Shown here: positions 7,423 to 14,081 of the stretch, piece after piece | Layout of the letters: every line of letters begins with the position of its first letter | Numbering within the stretch: the stretch's first letter is position 1 | Assembly: GCA_018061645.1 (NCBI GenBank) | Contig: JAGOTT010000011.1 | Location: forward strand, 1 to 33,540 | Direction of reading: 5' to 3' | From: Candidatus Moraniibacteriota bacterium | Lineage (GTDB): Bacteria > Patescibacteriota > Minisyncoccia > Moranbacterales > UBA1568 | DNA: 33,540 nt | Notes under the pieces: model-generated | Databases searched by the model: none | What the model was told of the DNA's origin: nothing | The model's input: only the letters and a program-made list of their open reading frames with translations | Position numbers and translations under genes: made by a program

Positions 7423-7968
7423 TCATGGCATGATTTCGGAAAGGAGCGTGATAGCCTTTCCCCAATCCTTCTTGTCGAGGATGACGGGAATCTTTCCGGC
7501 CGGATGGAGCGGTGCGAGCGTCGTCGCGAGCCGAGGCACGAATCCGACTTCGTGGTGGTCCGTATCGGAACAGACGACGACCGGGACTTTGTGCTCGATG
7601 GCCATGAGGATCACATCGATCCCATTCGCCTGCACGCCTTTTCCGCGTCCGCCAGGGAACATGAGATCGGTCAGGATGCCGACACTCGGAAACGCATTCC
7701 GGAATCCAGGCGATTTTTCATCACCGAATACCTTCTTGAGCCCCGCGTTCGCTTCGGAGAGATTCCGGGCGGTCATGATAGACACGATTCCGTCGCCGAC
7801 CTTGTATGCTTTCCAGTCCGGAAGCCCGAGTTTTTCTTTGGCAACCTCGAGCCCGAGATAGGCGCCCGACTCATCCAAAGGGATGCCGAAGTGATTCTTG
7901 ACCGCCTGTTCTGCGGCGATGATTTCCTCGTCCTTGTCTTCAACGATCAGGATGACGATGTTGGTCAT
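7423..7968 (-). CDS. Response-regulator receiver-like protein
   Basis: 181 residues from ATG at 7968, chosen because GGAGAG stands at good distance before it. The frame is also open from an ATG at 8121 that overlaps the stop of the 61-residue gene, which would add about 51 poorly structured residues. The N-terminus MTNIVILIVEDKDEE looks like the beta1 acidic pocket of a receiver domain. GILTDLMFPGG near residue 95 resembles the phosphoacceptor loop (D-L-M-x-P-G), and VVVCSD near 130 the beta4 strand. DKKDWGKA near the end may supply the conserved Lys. Insertions make it longer than a usual receiver (about 120 residues), and no output domain is visible. It is the last gene of the block with the radical SAM enzyme. 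A true phosphorylation role is uncertain. Confidence 0.65.
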   Translation of the reverse strand: MTNIVILIVEDKDEEIIAAEQAVKNHFGIPLDESGAYLGLEVAKEKLGLPDWKAYKVGDGIVSIMTARNLSEANAGLKKVFGDEKSPGFRNAFPSVGILTDLMFPGGRGKGVQANGIDVILMAIEHKVPVVVCSDTDHHEVGFVPRLATTLAPLHPAGKIPVILDKKDWGKAITLLSEIMP

Positions 7969-8117
7969 GATGCTCTCCAGCCCCAGATCTCCCCCGGGAA
8001 CGGGTTGCGAAGTATTCGCGATATTTGATTCAGAGAACGTGATCTCTAAAAATCTCCAAACGGATTTGGAAACTTTATAGAGTGGGCGATTTGATGCGGC
8101 TCGCCCGAGCCGTTTTG

Positions 8118-8303
8118 TCATGTCTCCTTATGACCTGGTTGGTCGTCCTCATCCGGGACGGGAACATCGATGACCGGCAGCAGCGTCCCGGCCGCCTTCC
8201 GCTGAGCGAGGTATTCATCGCTCGGAACCGCCGCGGTCGTCGGAAGTGGAACGGAGGTCACTACGATCGTACCGCTGTCAATCTTGATGCTCATCTTTTC
8301 CAT
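8118..8303 (-). CDS. 61-residue peptide, possible radical SAM substrate
   Basis: Small gene with an AGGAGA ribosome-binding site five bases before ATG at 8303. The N-terminal half is compact and strand-like (MEKMSIKIDSGTIVVTSVPL); the C-terminal half is Pro/Asp-rich and hydrophilic (VIDVPVPDEDDQPG). It has no cysteine and no signal peptide. It lies between a radical SAM gene and the receiver-like gene in one orientation, with a hairpin upstream (8341-8368) and another just after its stop (GGCTC/GAGCC, about 8098-8111). Location and size fit a peptide substrate of the enzyme, but there is no recognisable leader or core motif, so this is only a hypothesis. It could equally be an unrelated small protein. 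Confidence 0.6.
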   Translation of the reverse strand: MEKMSIKIDSGTIVVTSVPLPTTAAVPSDEYLAQRKAAGTLLPVIDVPVPDEDDQPGHKET

Positions 8304-8340
8304 GGCTGTCTCCTATGTGATGGAAAGAACTGATCTCTAT

Positions 8341-8377
8341 GAGATTTCAATCATCTGATTGAAATCTCAATGGAGAG
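8341..8377 (-). promoter_or_regulatory. Perfect intercistronic hairpin before the peptide gene
   Basis: Inverted repeat GAGATTTCAAT / ATTGAAATCTC (11 of 11 pairs, 6-base loop, 8341-8368) between the radical SAM stop and the peptide start. No T-run follows in the direction of transcription, so it is not a simple terminator; it may protect or process the mRNA, or bind a protein. Its right flank (TTGAAATCTC, AA, TGGAGAG) recurs in variant form in the leader of the radical SAM gene at 9509-9537. Confidence 0.7.
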
Positions 8378-8408
8378 GAGAAACATCGTATTTCCCCGGT
8401 CCGTTTCT

Positions 8409-9449
8409 TTATTTTCTTTTCAGGAGCGTCTGGACAAGGCGTCGCTCGGCATCGGCGAACCGGTTCGCGACGGCGAGCAGGTGTTTTTCGGTAGCTGTTT
8501 CGGCGAACTTCGCGTCGGCGACATCGGCATCCGCATGGAAGTTTCCGGTCCAGAGCAGTGTCCGTTCCCCGAAGGTCTGTACGCTTAGTGGCTTGTACAC
8601 GATGACCGTGCCATTCTCAAGTTCGGTGCGGAGTGCGTCGCCTTCCTGGCGAATAGTCCAATCGTATCTTTTGAGGAGTGGCAACAGCGGTTCGACGTGC
8701 TTCGGGTCGTAGAGATTGATGAGCTTCGGCATACCGCCGACGACTTTCTTGAATGCTTCCCGGATGCCTTCAGCGTCGAAGAGCGGCATATTGCGGTTGA
8801 AGTTCTCCTGTACGCCGAGGACCGGATTACACGACATCGCGATGTTCTCTTTTGTGAGTAGTCCCTCGAATTGTTCCCATTGGTCGATATTGAGCGGCGA
8901 GAAAGTCGCTGACACGACGGGACGGAGCGCTTCGCGTGACACCTCGTCTTGTCGTTCCTCCGCGATCCGGTTCATCTTGCGGATGGCGGCGAGGGCGATT
9001 TCGAACGACCCTTTCTTGTTCCTCTGACGGTCATGATCCTCCGGGACACCGTCGAGCGATATGTTCACGTATTCGTAATATTTGAAAAGCTCCGGATGCG
9101 ACAGGATCGTGTAACCGTTGTCGACGATTCCAACCTTTTTCCCTGAGCGCTCGCAGTATTCTTTGATGAATTCGGCGGCTCGTGGCGTGAGGATCCTTCC
9201 GGCGTAGGCGACGTCGGCGTTCCAGGAAACGATCTTTTCGATCTGACGGCTCCAGTCGTGCGTTCGTTTGCCGTAGTCGATGCCGTCGTGGTTCCAATAG
9301 CAATGTGAACATTTGAGATTGCATCTCGGTTCGAGCACCGCTATGACCAGCCTCGGGTCGGCTATCGTTTCGAATTTTTTTCCGCTGAGCAATATATCCA
9401 TCGGAGAAAGCGAAGGTGTCGATATTTTGCTTCGAGTAGATTGTTTCAT
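8409..9449 (-). CDS. Radical SAM protein without SPASM domain
   Basis: 346 residues. The cluster motif CNLKCSHC (C43, C47, C50) is the CxxxCxxC that binds the 4Fe-4S cluster for S-adenosylmethionine cleavage. Further radical SAM marks are VGIVDNGYTIL near 120 and NISLDGVPEDHDRQR near 145, as in the PqqE/anSME/heme-D1-like branch. Only two other cysteines are visible (EYCERSG and MSCNPVLG), so the C-terminal SPASM auxiliary-cluster pattern is absent. Substrate unknown. The start at 9449 has no Shine-Dalgarno sequence. Another frame beginning at about 9495 (MDTESQPLIIQDDDYE) has a GAGAG box and looks protein-like up to the overlap, so a frameshift at the 5' end cannot be excluded. A long structured leader precedes it, and a TrmB-like regulator is divergent. 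Confidence 0.88.
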   Translation of the reverse strand: MKQSTRSKISTPSLSPMDILLSGKKFETIADPRLVIAVLEPRCNLKCSHCYWNHDGIDYGKRTHDWSRQIEKIVSWNADVAYAGRILTPRAAEFIKEYCERSGKKVGIVDNGYTILSHPELFKYYEYVNISLDGVPEDHDRQRNKKGSFEIALAAIRKMNRIAEERQDEVSREALRPVVSATFSPLNIDQWEQFEGLLTKENIAMSCNPVLGVQENFNRNMPLFDAEGIREAFKKVVGGMPKLINLYDPKHVEPLLPLLKRYDWTIRQEGDALRTELENGTVIVYKPLSVQTFGERTLLWTGNFHADADVADAKFAETATEKHLLAVANRFADAERRLVQTLLKRK

Positions 9450-9777
9450 AGTCGTCGTCTTGAATGATGAGTGGCTGCGACTCCGTATCCATTTTCTCTC
9501 GACCAGGCTTCAAATCGTATTGAAACCTCGTGGAGAGAGGGAAGCGGATGGCTTCCCCGAGAAATCCTTGCGCGCTACTTGCGCGGACGAGGAGCCTTTT
9601 CTCCTTTTGATCCTGCACCGAATGGCATAGATTCGCCTTAATGGTTAGGATTGTCGCGCTGTTCCCGGCATGGTATTTCAGCCGACACGGAAGCATACTC
9701 TTTTGGTAAAAATATTTCAGTAAATTTTCTTATATACAAAAATAATGCTTTATATAAAAATTAATTATACTATAAAA
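9450..9777 (-). promoter_or_regulatory. Long leader and promoter region of radical SAM gene
   Basis: No gene is seen here apart from the uncertain frame noted for the radical SAM start. The part near 9700-9777 is very AT-rich and carries a minus-strand TATAAT at 9764-9769, without a good -35. If that is the promoter, the leader is about 300 bases. It holds stems CGCGC/GCGCG (9571-9585) and GGGAAGC/GCTTCCC (9539-9557), and a motif TTCAA...TTGAAACCTC...TGGAGAG (9509-9537) that matches the flank of the hairpin before the peptide gene. A long structured leader implies post-transcriptional control. Confidence 0.5.
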
Positions 9778-9806
9778 TTGACAGTAATCTTGTCATTTGA
9801 TATGAT
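9778..9806 (+). promoter_or_regulatory. Consensus promoter giving leaderless mRNA, with dyad
   Basis: TTGACA (9778-9783), 17-base spacer, TATGAT (9801-9806), then six bases to the ATG at 9813, so transcription should start at or next to the A of the start codon. TGACA-N7-TGTCA (9779-9795) forms a dyad over the -35 and spacer, a likely operator for autoregulation. Confidence 0.8.
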
Positions 9807-9812
9807 ATATGC

Positions 9813-10601
9813 ATGAAAGACGAGACGAAATCGGCATATCTGCTCGAATTGAAAAAGCCGGAAGAGGCGGTGCTTTTGGTACTTTCCTGCGAGCCGATGT
9901 CCGTCGCGGAAATCGCGAGGAAGTCCGCATTGCCGCGTATGACCGCTTTTTCCGCGCTGCAGTCGCTCAAGAGACGGAGGCTGGCGGAGCGGTCACTCGT
10001 CGGAAAGCGGCATTTCTGGGCGCGCACGGAAACGAATAGAGTGAGCGGCTTGCTCCAGATGACATTCGATGCCCTTATCAATCCAGGCAGTCACGGCGAG
10101 CAGAAGCTGTTCATCAAGACGTATTCTGGATCCGGAGAACTCTTTTCCGTGCTCAAGGAGCTTCTCGAAGCGCATGCCGGCGAGCGATTGTACGGTTTTC
10201 AATCGACCAAGTCCGCGAAAGAATGTATCGAGACGCTCGGAACGGAGCGGGTCGTCGCCATCAATAATCTCATCAAGGAGAAGGGAATCATCGTCGAGGC
10301 GGTGCTCGGGAAAAGCTTTGCGGAAATGGGTAAGGAATACGGTTCGGAATGGCAAGAGAGCTATGTCGGGCGCGCGGCGGCCATCACGGTCGTGCCGGAG
10401 GAATTCCTGGACCTCGGGGTAGATATATTTGTGTTCAATCATTCGCTCCTCATCTTCCACTGGAAGGAAGAGGCGCTGGTTCAGATCATGCATCCGGAGG
10501 TCGTTCGCACGTTCCGAAAACTGACGCAGGCATTCGCTCTGCTCGGGCGGAAGGTCGATATAAACGCGCTTGTGGCTGAATCGACGGGGAAGAAAGAATA
10601 G
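9813..10601 (+). CDS. TrmB-like transcriptional regulator
   Basis: 262 residues. Residues 12-70 form a winged helix-turn-helix (EEAVLLVLSCEPMSVAEIARKSALPRMTAFSALQSLKRRRLAER), the usual N-terminal domain of the TrmB family. The rest (about 95-255) resembles the ligand-binding, PLD-like C-terminal part of such proteins (GERLYGFQSTKSAKECIETLG; LDLGVDIFVFNHSLLIFHW). TrmB-like regulators are frequent in CPR genomes and mostly of unknown ligand. The promoter dyad suggests that it controls itself and perhaps the divergent radical SAM gene. No Shine-Dalgarno sequence is needed because the mRNA is predicted to be leaderless. Confidence 0.8.
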   Translation: MKDETKSAYLLELKKPEEAVLLVLSCEPMSVAEIARKSALPRMTAFSALQSLKRRRLAERSLVGKRHFWARTETNRVSGLLQMTFDALINPGSHGEQKLFIKTYSGSGELFSVLKELLEAHAGERLYGFQSTKSAKECIETLGTERVVAINNLIKEKGIIVEAVLGKSFAEMGKEYGSEWQESYVGRAAAITVVPEEFLDLGVDIFVFNHSLLIFHWKEEALVQIMHPEVVRTFRKLTQAFALLGRKVDINALVAESTGKKE

Positions 10602-10663
10602 GGATGTGGCGCGGAATCCAGCTATTTGGTATGGTGGAGGAAAGATTTCCCATATTTTTCTGC

Positions 10664-10698
10664 CTAGGAAGCTAATGAAGCTAAAAGCTAGCAAGCTG
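10664..10698 (+). repeat. AAGCTA-type repeat in ruvA leader
   Basis: Units AGCTAATGA, AGCTAAA, AGCTAGCA, AGCTGC end six bases before the ruvA ATG. It shares 21 identical bases (from CTAGGAAGCTAATG) with the block before rpsT. There is no Shine-Dalgarno sequence between repeat and ATG. Confidence 0.8.
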
Positions 10699-10703
10699 CT
10701 TAT

Positions 10704-11276
10704 ATGTTTGCACAATTGTCGGGGAAAATCGTCGCCGTGAAACAAGGGTTCGTGGTACTCGACGTGAACGGAGTCGGATATAAGGTGTCCGTGTCCGCGT
10801 ATACGCTCGGCAAGGTCGCGGGCGTGGGCGAGGCGGTGTTTCACATCCATACGCATGTCCGGGAGGATCAGCTTGCGCTCTACGGATTCCTCGGGGAGGA
10901 CGAACTTGATATGTTCGAGCTTCTCATCTCGATTTCAGGGATCGGTCCCAAGGCCGCGCTCGGGATTCTTTCCATCGCCGATCCGGACACGATCAAGATG
11001 GCGATCATCAACAGGGATCCGTCCGTCCTGACGCAGGTTTCGGGCGTAGGAAAGAAGACCGCTGAACGCGTTATTATCGAGCTGCAGAACAAGGTTTCCG
11101 CGCCGTCCGGAAAATCCGCAGGGCAGACGATGCCGGATCATGAAGCATTGCAGGCGTTGCTTTCGCTCGGGTACAACGTGTCTGAGGGGCGGGAGGCGCT
11201 CAAACTCGTATCTCCCGACGTCGGGGATATCGGCGAGCGTATCCGTGCCGCACTCAAGCTTCTCGGGAAGAAATAG
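10704..11276 (+). CDS. ruvA: Holliday junction DNA helicase subunit RuvA
   Basis: 190 residues, full length. RuvA forms the tetramer that holds four-way junctions for the RuvB motor. The N-terminal OB fold (MFAQLSGKIVAVKQGFVVLDVNGVGYKV) leads to THVREDQLALYGF. The two helix-hairpin-helix motifs ISGIGPKAALGIL (about 74-86) and VSGVGKKTAERVI (about 112-124) bind DNA, and the C-terminal domain III (EALQALLSLGYN) contacts RuvB. ruvB and ruvC are not nearby. The FemAB-type gene follows after 11 bases, so the two are probably co-transcribed. Confidence 0.97.
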   Translation: MFAQLSGKIVAVKQGFVVLDVNGVGYKVSVSAYTLGKVAGVGEAVFHIHTHVREDQLALYGFLGEDELDMFELLISISGIGPKAALGILSIADPDTIKMAIINRDPSVLTQVSGVGKKTAERVIIELQNKVSAPSGKSAGQTMPDHEALQALLSLGYNVSEGREALKLVSPDVGDIGERIRAALKLLGKK

Positions 11277-11287
11277 GAATCGAAGTC

Positions 11288-12310
11288 ATGAATCACGAAT
11301 CACGAATCACAAATCCTGATTTTCTCCAATCGGAAGGTTGGCTCCGGTTTCAGGAGGAGGCGGGACACGAAATCGTCCGGGTGACGAGTGCTGGTTTTCC
11401 CGTAGGCGGAATCGTTCACTCGCTTCCGATCGTGGGAAGATACCTGTATACCCCTCGATACCCATCTCTGGGAATTTCAAATTTCAAATTTCAAATTTCA
11501 AAAGTAATTGAAGAAGCGAGAAGTCGAGGGTGCGGATGGGTGCGGGTGGAGCCGGGGACGGAAGCGATACGAGACGAGATTCTTCGCCTCGCTCAGAATG
11601 ACAAACTTAAAACAGTGAAGGCGTCGCACGACATGCAACCGCGCGAGACGTTTGTCATCGATATTTCGAAGGATGAGGATATGCTGCTCGCGGAGATGAA
11701 ATCGAAGACGCGATACAATATCCGGCTCGCGGAGAAAAAAGGCGTGCGGGTATTCCTATCGAACAATGAAAGATTCCGGAAGGCGTTCGTCGATCTCGTA
11801 ACGGGAACCGCGGATCGGAAAGGAATCGTGCCGCATCCGCGGAAGTATTACGAGAAAATGCTCGAGACGCTTCTCGGCGACACTGCGACTCTTTTCGTCG
11901 CGGAACACGAGAGCGATATCCTCGGGGTCAACCTTATGGTTTTTCATGATGGTACCGCGACATATCTCCATGGCGGATCGGCGGATGTGAAGCGCGAGTA
12001 CATGGCGCCGTTTCTCCTCCAGTGGGAAGCGATCAGGGAGGCGAAGCGTCGTGGGTGCACGAGATACGATTTCGGGGGCATCAGAACAGTCAGCAGTCAA
12101 CAGTCAGCAGTCAACAAGAAACAATCGACATCAAACAACGGATGGGAAGGAATTACGAGGTTCAAAATCGGGTTCTCACCGGCGACCGAACCGATCGTGT
12201 TTCCCGGGTGCTACGATATCGTCCTCTCACCGGCGCGGTATTTTCTGTACCGGTTTTTCTCCATCTTTCGTGCCCATGTCACGCGTATCAGGAAATCGGC
12301 CGGTGTATAA
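11288..12310 (+). CDS. FemAB-type aminoacyltransferase gene carrying four repeat insertions
   Basis: 340 residues, related to FemX/FemAB enzymes, which use aminoacyl-tRNA to add the peptide cross-bridge on lipid II. Recognisable are LQSEGWLRFQEEAGHEIVRV at the front, SKTRYNIRLAEKKGVRV near 137-153, a GNAT-like core (TATLFVAEHESDILGVNLMVFHDGTATYLHGGS) and the closing FKIGFSPATEPIVFPG. Four stretches look foreign: the first ten residues (GAATCAC repeat), NFKFQISK near 63 (ATTTCAA repeat), RDEILRLAQNDK near 96 (a REP-like element) and QQSAVNKKQST near 270 (CAGTCAA repeat). All keep the frame. They probably fall in loops; whether the enzyme still works is unknown. The neighbour is a MurE-like ligase, which fits a wall role. 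Confidence 0.88.
   Translation: MNHESRITNPDFLQSEGWLRFQEEAGHEIVRVTSAGFPVGGIVHSLPIVGRYLYTPRYPSLGISNFKFQISKVIEEARSRGCGWVRVEPGTEAIRDEILRLAQNDKLKTVKASHDMQPRETFVIDISKDEDMLLAEMKSKTRYNIRLAEKKGVRVFLSNNERFRKAFVDLVTGTADRKGIVPHPRKYYEKMLETLLGDTATLFVAEHESDILGVNLMVFHDGTATYLHGGSADVKREYMAPFLLQWEAIREAKRRGCTRYDFGGIRTVSSQQSAVNKKQSTSNNGWEGITRFKIGFSPATEPIVFPGCYDIVLSPARYFLYRFFSIFRAHVTRIRKSAGV
11290..11317 (+). repeat. GAATCAC heptad repeat at start of FemAB-type gene
   Basis: Three exact GAATCAC units and one variant (AAATCCT) with 7-base phase. The ATG overlaps the first unit. Confidence 0.85.
11474..11501 (+). repeat. ATTTCAA heptad repeat in FemAB-type gene
   Basis: Four exact copies of ATTTCAA in tandem, translated NFKFQIS. 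Confidence 0.88.
11573..11602 (+). repeat. REP-like element in FemAB-type gene
   Basis: The stretch GAGATTCTTCGCCTCGCTCA followed by GAATGAC is a widespread bacterial intergenic repeat type; read in this frame it gives the tell-tale peptide DEILRLAQND. Here it lies in a coding region. Confidence 0.75.
12087..12135 (+). repeat. CAGTCAA heptad repeat in FemAB-type gene
   Basis: CAGTCAG and CAGTCAA alternate twice (12087-12114), then decay into CAAGAAA and CAATCGA. The 7-base phase is exact. Confidence 0.88.
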
Positions 12311-12311
12311 T
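12306..12311 (+). promoter_or_regulatory. -10 box giving leaderless murE-like mRNA
   Basis: TGTATAATG: a perfect TATAAT overlapping the FemAB-type gene's TAA stop and ending six bases before the ATG at 12318. No good -35 box. The same geometry occurs at 9801 and 19539. Confidence 0.6.
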
Positions 12312-12317
12312 GATTCC

Positions 12318-13577
12318 ATGCGATATTTTCTCTCGAAACTGTTTCCTCAACCGGTCAAGAATCTCCTGCATCTCGCGGAGGCGATTCTCGCATCCTGGTA
12401 TTTCGGGCGTCCCGCGCGACGGATGGTCATCATCGGCGTGACGGGGACGAACGGCAAGACGACGACCGCGAACATCATCGCACGCATCCTCGAGGAAGAC
12501 GGGAAAAAAGTCGCGCTCGCCTCGACGATCAACTTCCGCATCGCGGGAAAGGAGACCGTGAACGCGTCGAAATTCACGACGCTCGGCGGGTGGAGGCTTC
12601 AGCGATTTCTTCGGGATGCGCTTCTCGCCGGATGCACGTATGTCGTGCTCGAGGTGTCGTCGCACGCGCTCGATCAGCGGCGCGTATCCGGTATCGCGTA
12701 TGAGGTGGCGGTCGTGACGAACGTGACGCGTGAGCACCTCGATTATCACAAGACGATGGAGGCGTATCGTCGCGCGAAACGGCGGCTCTTCGACGGAGCG
12801 GAAAAATCCGTCGTGAATCTCGATATGTGGGAACCGGAATTCTTTCTCGAGGGTGCAAAAGAGAAACGGACGTATAGTCGAACCGACGCTTCCGCCGACT
12901 TTTTCGCGGAGGGGATCGAATCGACGCTCAAGGGATCCGGATTTTCCATCGCCGGTGTCCCGTTCTCGATCAACCTCCCAGGCATGTTCAATGTCGAGAA
13001 CGCGCTTGCCGCGATCGCCGCAACGTCCTCGATCGGGGTACCGCTTCTGACTGCGGCGAAGGCGATCGCGAAGATATCGCTTGTTCCCGGCCGGATGGAA
13101 CGGATTCCGAACCATCTCGGCGCGACGATACTCGTCGACTACGCGGTGACGCCGGATTCGCTCGAGAAACTCTATGAGCTCGTGTCCTCGATGCGGAAAG
13201 GGGACGCGAAGATCGTCGCCGTTTTCGGGGCGTGCGGAGAGCGTGATCGGGGGAAGCGTCCCATCATGGGAGAAATCGTTTCGTCGCAGGCGGACGTCGT
13301 GATTCTCACGAACGAGGATCCCTACCACGAGGATCCGCAGCGGATACTCGACGAGATCGAGGTCGGCATCAAAGGGAAAGAAAAGAATGTGGATTTCTTC
13401 AGAATTTTCAATCGGCGCGAGGCGATCGCGAAGGCGCTCTCGCTCCTTCGTCCGGACGATATCCTGCTTGTCACGGGTAAGGGCGCCGAGGAGACGATGG
13501 CGCTCGGCGACGATCGGATTCCTTGGAACGACCGGAAAGTGATCGAGGAGGAGTTACTAAAGGGAATGAGCGCGTAA
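12318..13577 (+). CDS. murE: MurE-like Mur ligase (UDP-MurNAc-tripeptide synthetase type)
   Basis: 419 residues from ATG at 12318; the frame is open further upstream but overlaps the FemAB-type gene and reads as nonsense. Mur ligases add an amino acid to UDP-MurNAc-peptide using ATP. The P-loop GVTGTNGKTTTAN lies at about 43-55; NVTREHLDYH and the Lys-bearing YRRAKRRLF follow near 135-155; the C-terminal domain has GERDRGKRPIMGE and NEDPYHEDP near 310-340, and TGKGAEETM near 390. In MurE the region of NEDPYHEDP holds the DNP(R/A) motif that selects the third amino acid; here it is atypical, so the added residue cannot be predicted. The usual N-terminal UDP-binding domain of about 90 residues is reduced to about 40. 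It is closed by its own terminator. Confidence 0.88.
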   Translation: MRYFLSKLFPQPVKNLLHLAEAILASWYFGRPARRMVIIGVTGTNGKTTTANIIARILEEDGKKVALASTINFRIAGKETVNASKFTTLGGWRLQRFLRDALLAGCTYVVLEVSSHALDQRRVSGIAYEVAVVTNVTREHLDYHKTMEAYRRAKRRLFDGAEKSVVNLDMWEPEFFLEGAKEKRTYSRTDASADFFAEGIESTLKGSGFSIAGVPFSINLPGMFNVENALAAIAATSSIGVPLLTAAKAIAKISLVPGRMERIPNHLGATILVDYAVTPDSLEKLYELVSSMRKGDAKIVAVFGACGERDRGKRPIMGEIVSSQADVVILTNEDPYHEDPQRILDEIEVGIKGKEKNVDFFRIFNRREAIAKALSLLRPDDILLVTGKGAEETMALGDDRIPWNDRKVIEEELLKGMSA

Positions 13578-13583
13578 AAAAAG

Positions 13584-13611
13584 AAACCGGCGTCCAATCG
13601 GATGTCGGTTT
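13584..13611. terminator. Bidirectional terminator murE / 13619 gene
   Basis: Stem AAACCGGCGTCC / GGATGTCGGTTT (two non-Watson-Crick pairs), loop AATC, A/T runs on both sides between convergent genes. Confidence 0.8.
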
Positions 13612-13618
13612 TCGTTTG

Positions 13619-13996
13619 TCAGTCGAGCGGAACCGGTACGGCGAGAGCGAGTTTTCCTGATTCGGAAATCAGTCGCTCTATCATGTTGATGACGCGCCGT
13701 TCGTCCATGCGGCCGAGAAGCCCGGTATATATGACCTGTGCCGCCGCGTTCACATCCTCGTCCTCCGCGTAGGCGATGATGCGGGAAATCCCGATTCTGC
13801 CGATACCGGCTTTATCGAGAATGGATTTTCCGGTGAATTTTTCCGGTCGTTCCTCGATGAAGCGTTCCTCGACGAGGACGACGGTTCGACGGCATATCCC
13901 ATCTTCCTCATCATCGCAGATGAGACGGATGATACGAAGATATTTCAGCCGAATTTCCGAGATATCAAGAACGGTTGCGGAATCTTCCGTAGTCAT
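13619..13996 (-). CDS. Hypothetical protein
   Basis: 125 residues from ATG at 13996, chosen for its AGGAGG box four bases upstream; a longer frame to 14116 would read through the promoter. The protein is soluble, with an early helical, basic segment (ISEIRLKYLRIIRLICDDEED), a region of strands and turns (TVVLVEERFIEERPEKF) and a helical C-terminal half (GRMDERRVINMIERLISESG). The family is not recognised. It has its own promoter. Confidence 0.7.
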   Translation of the reverse strand: MTTEDSATVLDISEIRLKYLRIIRLICDDEEDGICRRTVVLVEERFIEERPEKFTGKSILDKAGIGRIGISRIIAYAEDEDVNAAAQVIYTGLLGRMDERRVINMIERLISESGKLALAVPVPLD

Positions 13997-14029
13997 GGAT
14001 CCTCCTGGCAAGGAACGAAAACAGATTCC

Positions 14030-14058
14030 GTTGTACTCCATGGAATCCGTTTCGTCAA
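14030..14058 (-). promoter_or_regulatory. Promoter for 13996 gene
   Basis: Minus strand TTGACG (14053-14058), 17-base spacer, TACAAC (14030-14035). The start is about 27 bases before the ribosome-binding site and ATG. Confidence 0.6.
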
Positions 14059-14081
14059 ATGGTCGCGGATCCGCGCGTTGT

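Noticed and set aside
9031-9495. Separate gene starting MDTESQPLIIQDDDYE before the radical SAM start
   Set aside because: It has a possible ribosome-binding site and a plausible first 40 residues, but then runs as an out-of-frame shadow through the radical SAM gene; kept only as a possible 5' frameshift.
9993-10856. Long minus-strand frame of 287 codons opposite the TrmB-like gene
   Set aside because: Arg/His-rich translation typical of antisense to GC-rich coding sequence, no ribosome-binding site, and the plus-strand gene is well supported.
12288-13328. Minus-strand frame of 346 codons opposite the murE-like gene
   Set aside because: Low-quality Arg-rich translation overlapping a clear Mur ligase; a shadow of codon bias.
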